From Proteromonas lacertae (taxonomy: Eukaryota; Sar; Bigyra; Opalinata; Proteromonadidae): DNA of 64,000 nt. The notes under the pieces are model-generated. The model was not told the origin of the DNA. It saw only the letters and a list, made by a program, of their open reading frames with translations, and did not search any database. Location of the stretch: NCBI GenBank assembly GCA_002245135.1, contig NGBS01001161.1, positions 248,001 to 312,000 of the forward strand, read 5' to 3'. Positions within the stretch are counted from its first letter, which is position 1; each line of letters starts with the position of its first letter. This document shows positions 50,134 through 61,802 of this stretch, piece by piece. Made by a program: the position numbers and the translations under genes.

Positions 50134-50813
50134 ATGGATAATCATAGTTCCAGAAGAGATACAAAAGAAGGAACGAGATATAGATTCCCTAGTATGCAAG
50201 ATTTTGTATATTTTTGTTAGAAAAACAAGTATCTAGCAGTCTTATTTTTCAAATTATCATATATTTTAACATATGGTATTCAATAATACATTTTATTTTG
50301 TCTTTGTTGTTGTATATTAAGAAAGTATGATGTATATAAAGATATTTCATGATATAGTATAATGATTGGTTTATTAAAGTCGGAGTAGTTATTCCAGTAG
50401 TAGCAAATTATAGCGTTTGGGTTTTAGTTGAATTTATCCGTTTACCTCTTGGCTATATAGGAAATGCTTCAGAGAGAGTATATATTCACTATTTTTATGA
50501 ATAATATATGAATGTAGATGGCACTTTTATCAGCTTATGTATTATTCACTTTATTTCCTTCAATATGCGAGACTATATTCTTGTGCATACCAATTGATGT
50601 ATTATATTTTAAATATAATGGAGATAGGGAGTAGGTATACCAGCAATTCAAATGTTGAACATAATTCAGATGTTTTTTCAAGTCTCTGGTATGATATTTG
50701 GCTGGTTTGCTATTCAAAACATGAGTAGAGTTCATACTGAGTCATTCCTGCATGAAGTAGAAATGTCTAAACTAAAGAAATTGAGTGAAGAAAAGGAAGA
50801 AAAGAAAGAGTAA
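50134..50813 (+). CDS. TMEM17-like ciliary transition-zone membrane protein
   Basis: The spliced frame runs from MDNHSSRRDTKEGTRYRFP through four transmembrane segments: SSLIFQIIIYFNIWYSIIHF, VVIPVVANYSVWVLVEFIRL, ALLSAYVLFTLFPSICETIF and MFFQVSGMIFGWFAIQ. It ends in a charged tail (MSKLKKLSEEKEEKKE). The SSLxxQxxxYFN opening, the EFIRLxLGYIGN turn after the second helix and the four-helix layout fit the TMEM17/TMEM216 family, tetraspan components of the MKS complex at the base of cilia. Introns of about 29-54 nt join in frame at about 50192, 50324, 50481 and 50633. If correct, the organism has a cilium or flagellum. About 190 residues, normal for TMEM17. Confidence 0.7.
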
Positions 50814-50831
50814 TACCAATATGGTTGGTAT
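50813..50831. terminator. Short hairpin just after the TMEM17-like stop codon
   Basis: ATACCAA at 50813-50819 and TTGGTAT at 50825-50831 form a perfect 7-bp stem with a 5-nt loop, overlapping the last base of the stop codon. It might affect 3'-end formation or be chance. Confidence 0.25.
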
Positions 50832-51111
50832 GGTGAGTATAATTTAATATAATTGATAAGAATAATTACTAAAGAATATTTTTGTTGTAATTGTTTTTAA
50901 ACAACCAATAAGAAAATCATAGCAACATAAATAAATTTATGATATTAAAGCATAACAATTCTAGATTATTAAAGTAAAAAAAAGAAAAGAATATAATTTG
51001 AAACGAATAAATTTTTAATACATCTTGCATTTTTAGTCTTTCTGTAAGATATAATACTCTAATAAAAGTAATTTAATAATTTTTGAATAGAGTCGTAGAT
51101 AATATAAAACA
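50832..51111. other. AT-rich spacer between TMEM17-like and importin genes
   Basis: About 280 nt of AT-rich sequence with no reading frame, repeat array or RNA gene that I can see. It should contain the 3' end signals of the TMEM17-like gene and the promoter of the importin gene. The TCAAGC/GCTTGA motif found in other upstream regions is absent. Confidence 0.5.
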
Positions 51112-54100
51112 ATGACAGCTCAAATTGACCTTAGTGTTGTTGAAACTTTATTAAACAATACATTCTCAAGTAACAATGAAGCAAGAAGTAAAGTTGAAGA
51201 GCAATTGCGAATTGTATATAACTCTATTCATTTTGTAGTTAAGAGAACAACCAGCTTTTTATCCAGTTTTGTTACAAATAGTTGCAAGGCCAGATGCTTC
51301 TATTGATGTAAAGAAAGTATTTATTTATAATCTATAATAATTTTTATATAGGCTGCAGCCATTCATCTCAAAAACAGTTTAATTAACCGTTGGGACAAGC
51401 TCAATGAACAAAATCAAGTATTAATAAGAGAACATATAGTTCAAGTAATTGCAGAATCAGAAGAGTTAGTAATAGTAAAATTCTTAGCTGTAGCATGCAG
51501 AATAATTGGTGAAACAGATTTCCCCTCAAAATGGAGTTCATTTATCCCAACCGTAATAAGCTATATATCAACAGGTGATCTAACAAAAATAGCCAATATT
51601 TTATTCCCATTAAGAATGATGGTTCATGCGTATGTTTATAGAGAATCGAAACACAGAGTACCTGCAGAAATGGATCAATTGGCACAAACAGTATTACCTG
51701 TTATATACACCATATATCAAAATGTAAGAAACAAGTGTATTGGTGAAATAAAAACACCAATAATAATGGTACAAATTGAAAAGATATTTGCTGATTTATT
51801 GAATAGATTTGATGAAGTATTTATACCACATTTGGATGTATTTCAAAACTGGATGAATGAATTTAAAATATCATTAGATATCCCTATTGGCCAATATGGC
51901 GAAAATATTATACCTTCTCAACCAGAAGATCCTGAAGATATTGAGAAATTTGGATGGTGGAAAATGAAGAAATGGATTATGAACATCATTAACAAAATAT
52001 TCTCATCTTATGGTAAAAAAGCAAAGTATATATTATTGTTTATAATTTATATATATATTAGTACAAAATATGAAGAATTCAGTAAAGAATGGGTTAATAA
52101 ATATGCATTAGGATTTTTAGAAAGTTGTTTTGCAATAATGCAATTGAAAAAAGAACATAAATTATACAATGAATATGTAATGAATTTAGCATTAACCTAT
52201 ACAGCTACAGCATCTCAAATGTCAGTAACATATCGTTATATTAAAAAACAATTAGAATTTCTATTAGTAGATATTATATTAGGATGTGTTAGAAAGAGTG
52301 ATTCTTTAATGGAACAATTCCAGGATGATCCAGTTGAATATGTAAGAGAAAGAAATGATTTTATTAATGATTATAAGAGTGAATCATATGCAGCATCCTG
52401 TTTATTGATTGATTTAGCTAAATTTAGAGGTCAAGATGTATTACCACCTTTTATGCAGTATTGTAGTCAAGTGTTACAACAGTATATATTATTATGATTA
52501 TTAATATATATTATATATTCGTAGATGTCAAGTAGTACCACCTGAACAACAAGATTTTAGACTGAAAGATGCTGTTTATCAATGTATTGGTGATTTATCT
52601 CCAAATTTGATGTCTAAAACAGTCTATATTTCAACTATTGAACCATTGTTGATTAATTTCGTTTTACCAGATTTTCGTTCACCTTATCCTCTATTAAGAA
52701 GTACAGCTTGTTGGTTGTTTGATGTATATTCAAGATATCAATTCAGTCAAGAAATATACTATCAACAAATTATTCAAGAGATTATTACTGTATGAATATA
52801 TTCATATTATATTGTAGTGTTTATCAGATGAACAAATACCTGTGAAAATTGTTGCAGCAGTAGCAATAGGAAGAATAGTTGAAGAGAAAACATACTCCAA
52901 AGTATTTGTTTTATACCATTATTAATATATAGTTTTTTACACAAGAATATATAATACATATATTGAAAGTATTTTTACAGTTATCATTAGAATATGGTTT
53001 TGATAATATCACAACTTCGTTTTCAGCATTTTTAGAGTATAATATAATGATATATTTAAATATATAATAGTAAGTTTGATGAGCCAATAAAACCTCATAT
53101 TCCAGAAGTTGTACAAACCTTATTAGTAGGTTTTACCAAATTTGCAAATAGTCAAGATGAAGAAGATTTATCCAACAGTATTGGATATTGTGATTTACTA
53201 ACATCATTATGTTATAAAGTAGAAAAAGATCCTATCTTGATTAACCACTTAGAACAATTGATTATTCCACAATTATTAGTATATAATTTAAATAGAATAT
53301 AATTATGCATTTATAGGGATTTTTACAACCTGAGAAATTCTATTTAGAATTATTTGAATCAATAGTTGATATTATTAGTTTTTTTACATACAGAATTGAA
53401 GCATTTCCTTCAGAATTATGGTCAACTTTTTCACTTCTCATAAATGATTTATTCGATATTGCACCAGATTATATATCATCCAGTGCTCCAGCATTAGAGA
53501 ATTTCATTTCAAGAAGTACAACCCAGTTTATGCAAGGTAAATTGATTTTAGATGGAAAAGAAATGTCTAATTTAGATGGTATTTGCACACTTATATTCCG
53601 TATTTTGCAAAGAAATGATGAAGATTGTGATGGTTGTTATTGTTGTTTATTATTACAATCAATTCTATTTAACTGTGAAGGTATATATATTTATATTGTG
53701 TTTGTTATTTTAATTGAAATAGCATTGAGACAACAAGTGATTCCAATATTCGTTACTAAAATTATTCAAAAAGTCACACAGCCATTGTCAAAAGCTGTGT
53801 ATAAAGTAATGTTACTTGAAGTTATTGAAACATGTATTGGTTTTGAACCAATTCTTACTATTGACTTATTGAATAGTTTGAATGTGTTACAACCAGTATT
53901 ATATATTGTTTTGTTATATATATATATTTAATCTTAGACTATTCAAGAAATTATTGCTTCAAGAGTAATGCATACTGAAGCTGATGAAAAGAGATTATTT
54001 GTGTTTTGTTTATCATCAATTATTGGAATTCCATTCAATTCATGGTTACCAGCATTACAAACTATTTGTCAATCAGTATATATATTATGTTTCTAAATAC

Positions 54101-54557
54101 TTAGATTATTGACGCATTGACAAATCAAATCGTAGACTTAAGAAACCAACAAGAAAATGAAAAGGGTGATAATGGTGAAGATGATGATGAAATTGAAGAA
54201 GAGAATGATGGATATGATGATGATGATGATGATGATGGATATGAAAAGGATGATTGGGGATATATGGAAGATAATGATGCTATAGATAAAGATGAATTAA
54301 AATACTCAAAGCTGTTAGAAGGTATTACATTAAATGATGAAGAAGATCTAAATTATGAATCATTATATGGCTTTAGTAAATCAGAATTAAAAGGATATGT
54401 TGAACCTATAAGGAATATAAAAATATATGGAATGTTTTCACAGAATTTTGAGAAGAATGTTAATCTAGTTCAAGTAATATCTCCAAAATTAAACCCAGAA
54501 GCTAAACTAGTATTACAAGGATGCATTGATTTGGGTAAAAAGGAATTAATGAACTAA
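51112..54557 (+). CDS. IPO7: Importin-7/8 family nuclear transport receptor
   Basis: This is a beta-karyopherin of the importin-7/8 (yeast Sxm1/Nmd5) type. The importin-N domain is clear: EARSKVEEQLR, then QPAFYPVLLQIVARPD, KKAAAIHLKNSLINRWD and LIREHIVQVIAES. Family-specific blocks follow: DFPSKWSSFIPTVISYI, FGWWKMKKWIMNIINKIFSSYG, DPVEYVRERNDFINDYKSES, LPPFMQYCSQVLQQ and SPYPLLRSTACWLFDVYS. The acidic tail (about 54170-54300, many Asp/Glu) is also typical of importin-7/8 and binds basic cargo. About twelve short introns, all GTAT...AG, join in frame and no frame change is needed along the roughly 1,000 residues. Cargo cannot be inferred from sequence. Confidence 0.92.
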
Positions 54558-54647
54558 ATATAAACTTTGTTATTTTTATTTTTAATTCTTTTTTTATTCA
54601 ATTAAAAAATGAAAGGAAAATGAAATAAATAAGAATAATTATTACAA

Positions 54648-57600
54648 TTATTTACTTACAACTTCAAGTAAATGTTGGAATTCTTTTAATAAGAAATTCA
54701 TATCACATTTCAACTTTGATTCAGTAATTATTCCTTTTATCCTTAAATAGATTTGATAGTGGTTATTAACAGATTGCTTTGATTGGATGAGTTTATTATA
54801 TAAATCTTTACCAATCTTTCTCACTTCATCGATTGATGCTACTTCTTCTTGAGAAATTGAAACACTTTCTGATTGAGATGGCGGTGGTAATATCTCCTCA
54901 GTATGATCATAAGCATGTCTTAACTTTGACACTACATTTTCTTCTCTTCCTTCTTCATCATCATTACTATTACAATTGTTTTCTTCACCTTCTTCTTCTT
55001 CCATCTTCTTATTCTCCTTCTTCTTCTTCTTATTATTATTACTTTCACTATCACTTTTATCTGTTTCTTGTATTTCTTCATCATCTTTCTTTTCATCTCC
55101 AGATTTGTTTTCTTCTTTAGATTCTTCATAGTATTTCAAACATTCTCCAAACAAATCATAGCCCAATTTATTACTAAATCTATGTTGATATGATAAAATT
55201 TCTTCTCTCAATTGTATTGCAGATCGAATTATGCTTCTTCCTTCAGTGGTATTTGGATTATACTCTTTTGCATTGTTTACTAATAAATCTATATCACTCA
55301 TAAATGATTCAACAGTTGGATATTGTGAATTATCTACTTTATCATGCATATCATTTAAACAGATTGGATTCTTGATTATTTCATAATAATCTTCTACTTC
55401 TTTTTCATCTATAGGATCCACAAATGCTTTGAATCTTTTATCTCTTTCAAAACAAGTAAGAACAGCTCTAATATAATTCCTCAATTCTCTAAAACAATGC
55501 TCTTTGTATTCTTGTTCTATTTTTTCTTGTTCTAATTCCAATGGAGATGGACCTTTATGAATTCTCTGTTTTAATACTTGAATTGGTGGTTGTCTATAAC
55601 AATAATAACAATAAGTAATACTCAGATTCATATTCTTCTGGTTTTATAGTAATTTTGTCTATATTTAATAGTAATGGTTTGTAAAACTCTTTCAATTGAT
55701 TTTTGTTTGGTTTTATCATTGTATATAATGAAGATAATAATGTAGTGTTATTCTCAGGTATAAATAGATTCTTTAATATCTGTTCTAATCCATCAAATGG
55801 AACAGATGATGAACATAAAAACAATATAGGCAAAGTTGGAGGTAAAGACTATTAAATAATAACAATGAATATAATTATACATCTAATATTGACAATAATA
55901 AGTTTTGTAAAGATTGTGAAGCATAATCCCACCACTTGTCAATATTTTCTATATATAAAATACATGGACAATGTTTTCTAGCTTCATGTATTCTTCTGCA
56001 AAAGGCTTCTTCAGGTGATGATTGTACTTCCATCGTTAAAGATGGGATATTAATATCAATTAATGGAATATACTCATAATGATGTAAAAGTGATGATATT
56101 ATCATATCTTGTCCATCTCCATTTTCACCACTTATAATTAATCTTGGTCTGTATACAGGATATAATAAACCATAACCATTATTTGAATTGTCTAATAAAG
56201 AACCAACAACATCTAAAGCTTCTTTTGCAATGTTATCTAATTTTTTACCTTCATCTCTACATGTTTGACAATACCATTTATCATCTGAATCAAGCAATGG
56301 TTTGATTGAATTATCAATACATTCTAGATGAAATGCTTTTATACATCTATTTATAAAAAATATAAATAATATATATACCCATCACAGCATATCAAATCAC
56401 CTGCTTTATGACATTTATCACACAAATCATTATTGATTATACCATATGTAGCATTCAACTGTGTATTATATGGAGCAATTAATCTATTCTTCCTATCTTT
56501 ATAATCTTTATTCACTGGGAATAACTGATAGAATAAATTCACAACACTATTCAATTGATCTCTTAATAAAGAATCTAAAATACTTGGCAATGGAGCACCA
56601 TAACTCTAAACAAATATATACATATATATAATCAACACAATATATATACAATTTGACTTCTCTTTTCACAAGGAATCAAAGTTCCCAAAGTCTCTGAAAA
56701 ATCTTGAATTAACACTCTCAATTGTTTTGGGTTTAAAATGAATGTTTTATTTGATTGATATATTTGAGGATATTGTCTTCTTATAGATCTTAAAGCAGCT
56801 TCACTGCACAATGCTTTCAAATCAGCACCACAATATCCACTTGTTACTTGAGATAAATAATTACGAAACTCAACTGATAATGGAGGATTCCACTCTTTAG
56901 TATGAATATCAATTATTTTCTTTCTTGCTGCTTCATTTGGCAATGGAAAATATAATTCTCTATCAAATCTACCTGGTCTTCTTAAAGCAGGATCTATTGC
57001 ATCAATTCTATTAGTTGCTCCAATTACAATAACTTGTCCTCTTTTATCTAAACCATCCATCAATGCCAATAATGTTGAAACAATAGAACTATGGATTTGG
57101 TCTTGTTTTGCTGATCTTACTGGAGCTAATCCATCAATTTCATCAAAGAATATAATTGAAGGTTGATAATGTTTAGCTTGTTCAAATAACAATCTCAGTT
57201 GTCTTTCAGCTTCACCAACCCATTTACTTAAACAATCTGCTCCTTTTCTCATAAAAAAAGAAATATGCTGACCACCATCTGAACAACTATTGGCTAAAGC
57301 TCTTGCAACTAAGGTCTTACCAGTTCCAGGAGGTCCATAAAACAACACACCTCTTGGTGGAGATATTGAAAAATTCTCAAATATATTTGGATAAAATAAT
57401 GGTAATAAAACCATCTCTTTTAAATCCAATATATGATCATTTAATCCTCCAATACTATCCCATGTTATTGAACTATCAATTTCTATTGGCGTTACATCAG
57501 CTCTGCTTAGATCTTTCTTATCAACTCTTTTGTCATTTAGCCTTAAATTTATTGGTAAAATACTATTAATTGCATATCTGTTCTTTTCTATTTGATATTT

Positions 57601-58737
57601 CTCAAATCCATCACTATCACTACTTGAACTATCAGAACTACTATCAAAATGTCTTCTATGGCTTTTTCTTCCGCTTCTTCTTCTTCTTCCATAACTGCTT
57701 CTATTACTACTATAACTATTTCTTTTTCTCCTATCATTTACGTCAGATTCATCTTTTTGATTTTTATCATTCGTGAAATAATGAACTTTATTTACATCTC
57801 TTAATGGATATCTTGATTGTTTCTATATGAATAATAATCACAATAAAAATCTATACAGAATTTGATTTAATCTTCAATGGAGAAAAATTATCCAATCCCA
57901 ACTATAAATTATATTAATTGTAATTCATATACATCTTCATCTCTATGTCTTCTTCTTCTTGATTTTCTTTTCTTCTGATTGTTATTCTCCTGTACTTCTA
58001 CACTATCATCTTTTGCATCATCACTGTCATTATTATTTGAGTTATTTTCTTCTTCCTCCTCCTCGTTATTTTCATCATTTCCTGATTCTTCACCAGAAGC
58101 ATCTCCATTATGTTCAAATTCACTCGATTCTTCTTCTTCTTCTTCTACTACCTCTTCATCATCATCATCTTCATCTTCATTACCATTATCATCTTTTACT
58201 ATACTATTCTCTTTCTCATCATTGCTATTTGATTCATCATTATTCTCTTCTTCATCTTCTTTTTCATCATTGATGCTATTATCTTCATCTTCTGATTTGT
58301 TTTTGATATATCTGGTATTTCTTTTACTATTTTTTATATATCAACAGATATAATACTTATTACTACTTGTGCTATTACTTCTTCTTCTTCTTTTGTTTGG
58401 AGATATTGTTTTTCTTCTTTTCACATGATAACTCGACCTTTTTCTTTTTTTAGGTAAAGCAGATCCTCTTCTTTTCATTGATCTATTTACCTTTTTATAT
58501 CCTATAGAAATTAAACAATTATGAATACTTCTCACGTCATCAGTCACACTACCACTATAATGTAAAAAATGATTTATATACTCTGTACTATCATCATCCG
58601 AGTCATAATTATCGCTGCTTTCCGATAAAGAATCCTCAATTCTCTTCTTTTCTTTTTCTTTCTATTAATCATAATAGAAACGATGAAATTACTTTGTTTA
58701 ATTCATCTAAACGGGCACTATGTCTTCTTTTTGACAT
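54648..58737 (-). CDS. ATAD2: ATAD2/Yta7-type AAA-bromodomain protein with a PHD finger between the AAA domains
   Basis: ATAD2/Yta7 proteins are nuclear AAA hexamers that remodel histone H3-H4. The start is MSKRRHSARLDELNK, followed by basic and very acidic low-complexity segments and RYPLRDVNKV. AAA1 is complete: DSIGGLNDHILDLKEMVLLP, Walker A GPPGTGKT, Walker B IIFFDEIDGLAP, sensor GATNR and RRPGRFDRE. A C4HC3 PHD finger follows (LCDKCHKAGDLICCDGCIKA, then FHLECID and WYCQTCR). AAA2 is degenerate (GENGDGQD for Walker A, ILYIENIDKWW), as is usual for the family. The bromodomain has KAFVDPIDEKEVEDYYEIIK and the acetyl-lysine Asn in EYNPNT. An acidic stretch and a coiled C-terminal domain end in LLEVVSK. 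Introns join in frame, including one through the PHD finger. About 1,250 residues. Confidence 0.9.
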
Positions 58738-58856
58738 GGCGCTAAAATTTGCTTGAATCAGATAGGCTTGAGACAAATGACTAAACGTTTTTTACTATTG
58801 TTATTCAATAACATTTTCTTGCATTTTCATTATATTTATATTCCGAGGAAACCGCT
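58738..58856. promoter_or_regulatory. Divergent promoter region between ATAD2-like and RPS12
   Basis: A 119-nt spacer with GCTTGAATC at 58751 and GGCTTGAGAC at 58765, then an unusually GC-rich leader CCGAGGAAACCGCT right before the RPS12 start. Confidence 0.4.
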
Positions 58857-59346
58857 ATGGCTGAGGAAGTGTATATGATTTTTATTTATTATGAGTCATA
58901 GTCCTGCTGGTCAAATGGATATTAACACTGCTTTACCTGTTGTAATCAGAAAATCATTAATTCACGATGGTTTATTAAAAGGTTTAAATGAGTATTTCAT
59001 TTTTGTGTTAATTGCAATAGATGTGTAAAAGCTCTTGATAGAAAAGCTGCTAGACTCTGTATCTTAGCTGATGATTGTGATCAAGCTGAATACAAAAAAT
59101 TAGTTCAAGTATTTATAATAATATTAACCATGTTTAACATAAAAATAGGCTTTATGTACTGAACATGGTGTTCCAAGACTCAATGTAAAGAGCCGTGAAC
59201 AATTAGGAGAATGGTGTGGTTTATGCCATATGGATGAATCAGGTAATGCCAGAAAGACAGTAAAGACATCTTGTTGTGTAATTACTGATTTTGGTGAAGA
59301 AAGTTCTGAATTACAATTTGTCTTAAACCTTGTTAAATCAGCATAA
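58857..59346 (+). CDS. RPS12: 40S ribosomal protein S12 (eS12)
   Basis: Three introns (31, 28 and 40 nt) join four exons into about 130 residues: MAEEVPAGQMDINTALPVVI, then RKSLIHDGLLKGLNECVKAL, DRKAARLCILADDCDQAEYK, LCTEHGVPRLNVKSREQLGE, WCGLCHMDESGNARK and the C-terminal CCVITDFGEESSEL. This is the L7Ae-like fold of eS12 at normal length, a component of the small-subunit beak. The first exon encodes only MAEEV before an intron, a common layout for ribosomal protein genes. It is divergent from the ATAD2 homologue, with 119 nt between start codons that contain two GCTTGA copies (58751 and 58766). Confidence 0.95.
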
Positions 59347-59538
59347 ATAGATATAATGATTATGCTCTTTTATTTTTGTTAGTAATTGGGATTTTATGTT
59401 TTGAACACAATTGAAAATATTTTCACAGCTATTCATATTATAAAAATTATACAAATAAAATATCACTCTCTACAAAACCTAATACATCAAATCAAAAAAA
59501 ATCTAAACAAATTAGTTTGTTCAAAATAGATTTGAAAA

Positions 59539-60635
59539 ATGAATAATACCTCAGAAACTCCGTGGATCGAAAAATTCAGACCTCAAAAAGTATTTTTTAA
59601 GTTTATCAACTTATATAGTTTGAAGATATCGTGGGAAATGTTGAGGCGGTTCAAAGATTAAAACTCATTGCTGAGAATGGGAATTTACCTAATATAATAC
59701 TAGCAGTATGCATTTTTATATATGAAATATAGGGACCTCCCGGTATAGGAAAGACTACTTGTGTAATGTGTCTTGCAAAAATAATGTTAGGTGAGAATTA
59801 TAAAGAAGGTGTATTAGAAATGAATGCATCGGATGATAGGTATATATATTATGATGTTATTTTTCCATTATAGAGGTATTGAAGCTGTAAGAAACAAAAT
59901 CAAGACTTTTGCTCAAAAGAAAGTGACTTTACCTTCTGGAACCCACAAGATAATCATCTTAGATGAAGTAGATTCAATGACTCCAGCAGCACAACAAGCC
60001 ATGAGAAGAACTATGGAGATTTATTCAAATACAACAAGATTTGCTTTAGCTTGTAATATTTCCACTAAAATAATAGAACCAATACAAGTATAATATTAAT
60101 AATATAGTAATTTATATATGAATAGAGTAGATGTGCTATTCTACGTTTTTCACGTCTTACAGATCAAGAAATATTGGATAGATTAGTGTCAATATGTAAA
60201 ATAATGAATATATCATATACAAGTGATGGTATGGAAGCATTATTGTATACTTGTGATGGAGATCTAAGACAAGCCATTAATAATCTTCAAGCTACCTTCT
60301 CTGGTTTTAATTCAATCACTTCAGAAAATGTTATGAAAGTGTGTGATCAGCCTCATCCTGTTATATTAGAGAAAATTCTTGATCATTGTGTGAAATGTGA
60401 AGTTAAAGAGAGTTGTGATGAAATTTCTGCTTTATATAATGAAGGTTATTCATGTAATGATATTATTGGTACTTTTTTTAAAGTCATTAAGAATTCTAAG
60501 AATATAAGTGAAGAACAGAAGCTAAAGTTTGTAAAAGAAATTGGAATAGTGCATATGAGAGCTATTGAGGGTGTAACTTCTCTACTACAATTATATGGAT
60601 TATGCTGTAGATTATGTAATATAAATATGACCTGA
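59539..60635 (+). CDS. RFC2: Replication factor C small subunit, RFC2/Rfc4 type
   Basis: This clamp-loader ATPase loads PCNA on DNA together with four other RFC subunits. The start [22 protein letters not shown]-type opening is the classic W-(I/V)-E-K-(Y/F)-R-P motif. Walker A is [12 protein letters not shown], followed by [19 protein letters not shown], Walker B as [11 protein letters not shown], then [20 protein letters not shown], the Ser-Arg-Cys arginine finger in SRCAILRF, and [14 protein letters not shown]. All are intact. Length is about 325 residues. The NASDDRGI and TRFALACN combination fits RFC2 (yeast Rfc4) best, though RFC4 is close. Four introns of about 28-45 nt join in frame (at about 59589, 59706, 59838 and 60089). 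Confidence 0.93.
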
Positions 60636-60772
60636 TGATTAATTTGTATGTTTATTATCTTTTTGTAACTGTAAAATTATATATCCAATAATCTTCTTGC
60701 ATTTATCATTTCTACATATGAAAAAAAGCTTGAAAAAAGATTGCGGAATTATTTACATGTCTTTAATTTGGG

Positions 60773-61649
60773 ATGTTTCCCACACAAATCAATAAAATAC
60801 ATTCACTATGCTTCCCTACGCTAGACAATTATATGATTGATAGTATATTATATCATTTTCATATTTAGATCGAGAAAATGCATCTAATGAAGCACCACCT
60901 TCCCCTACCTTCCCTATATTATCCAGTATAGAGTAGACTATTATATTTATATAGATGGATATGGTTTAGAATATTCACATAATACAATAAACAATAGTGA
61001 CAATTTTACATACATGGATGATCAAAACCCATTTGGTTATGATCCCTTTGATGATGATGGTTTAGGATCTAATAGTCCTGACCCATACACCAATGAATCT
61101 CCTTATCAGCCTCCAGAAGAGAAAAACGACATGAACAACCTCTCAATCTCAACAATGCCAATTATAAACTCTATACCAAATGAAGCAGATAAAATGGAAG
61201 AAGAGGATGATGAAGATGATGAAATTCCAATTGATTTACTTAGAAATTCAGGGCACTTTCTATACGCAAAGAATATTCATGGAGAGAATCTAGAAAAAGC
61301 CAAGGCTGAATACATTAAAAAGGAAGGATTAACTATCACATGCAAATTCTGCAAAAAGATTATACCTAATCTTGAATACTTCTCTTATGACAAAACTGAG
61401 TATATTTGCATAGATTGTGCAGTAAAAGAATATTCCACTGTTGGAGAGTTGAAAGATAAGTATCCAGAAACAGGAAGGATTAGATGTAAACGTCTAGCAC
61501 ACTATAAACCTGAATGGCAGTTCATTAAACATTCTGAAAGATCTGGATATATAACTGGTAATTTATGCATCCACTGCAGAAATTGTAAAAGATTTGAATA
61601 TCAAGTGAAGAGATTAAAGAAAAAAACCAACTGCCGAACGCACCATTAA
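60773..61649 (+). CDS. Acidic protein with NPF/DPF motifs and paired Cx2C zinc ligands, unrecognised
   Basis: Two short introns of identical phase join MFPTQINKIHSLCFPTLDNY and SNEAPPSPTFPILS to the main exon. The N-terminal part is disordered and has NPF and DPF tripeptides close together (DDQNPFGYDPFDDDG), then DPY and Pro-rich sequence, then an acidic run. NPF and DPF are the short motifs that bind EH domains and the AP-2 ear in endocytic adaptors. The C-terminal part has CKFCKK, then CIDC 18 residues on, and CIHCRNCKRFEY near the end, a likely zinc site, and ends in a basic run. I first considered XPA but the spacing and following sequence do not fit. About 270 residues. GCTTGA (60729-60734) lies upstream. 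Confidence 0.55.
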
Positions 61650-61802
61650 ATATCGCTATTTTTTACGATATAATGCTACTTACGAACTATATATGATATT
61701 GTTTTGTATTTTAACATTTACTTGTTGGGTTAAAAATGAAAAAATAAAATTGAATATCAAGCTCAATCAAGCCTATTTAATTCTATACCGTTTTTTAAGG
61801 TT

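Noticed and set aside
57959-58353. Ser-, His- and Leu-rich reading frames on the plus strand at 58 kb
   Set aside because: They are antisense shadows of the acidic low-complexity exon of the ATAD2 homologue.
60773-61649. XPA DNA-repair protein
   Set aside because: It has paired Cx2C motifs, but their spacing and the following sequence do not match the XPA zinc finger or DNA-binding region.
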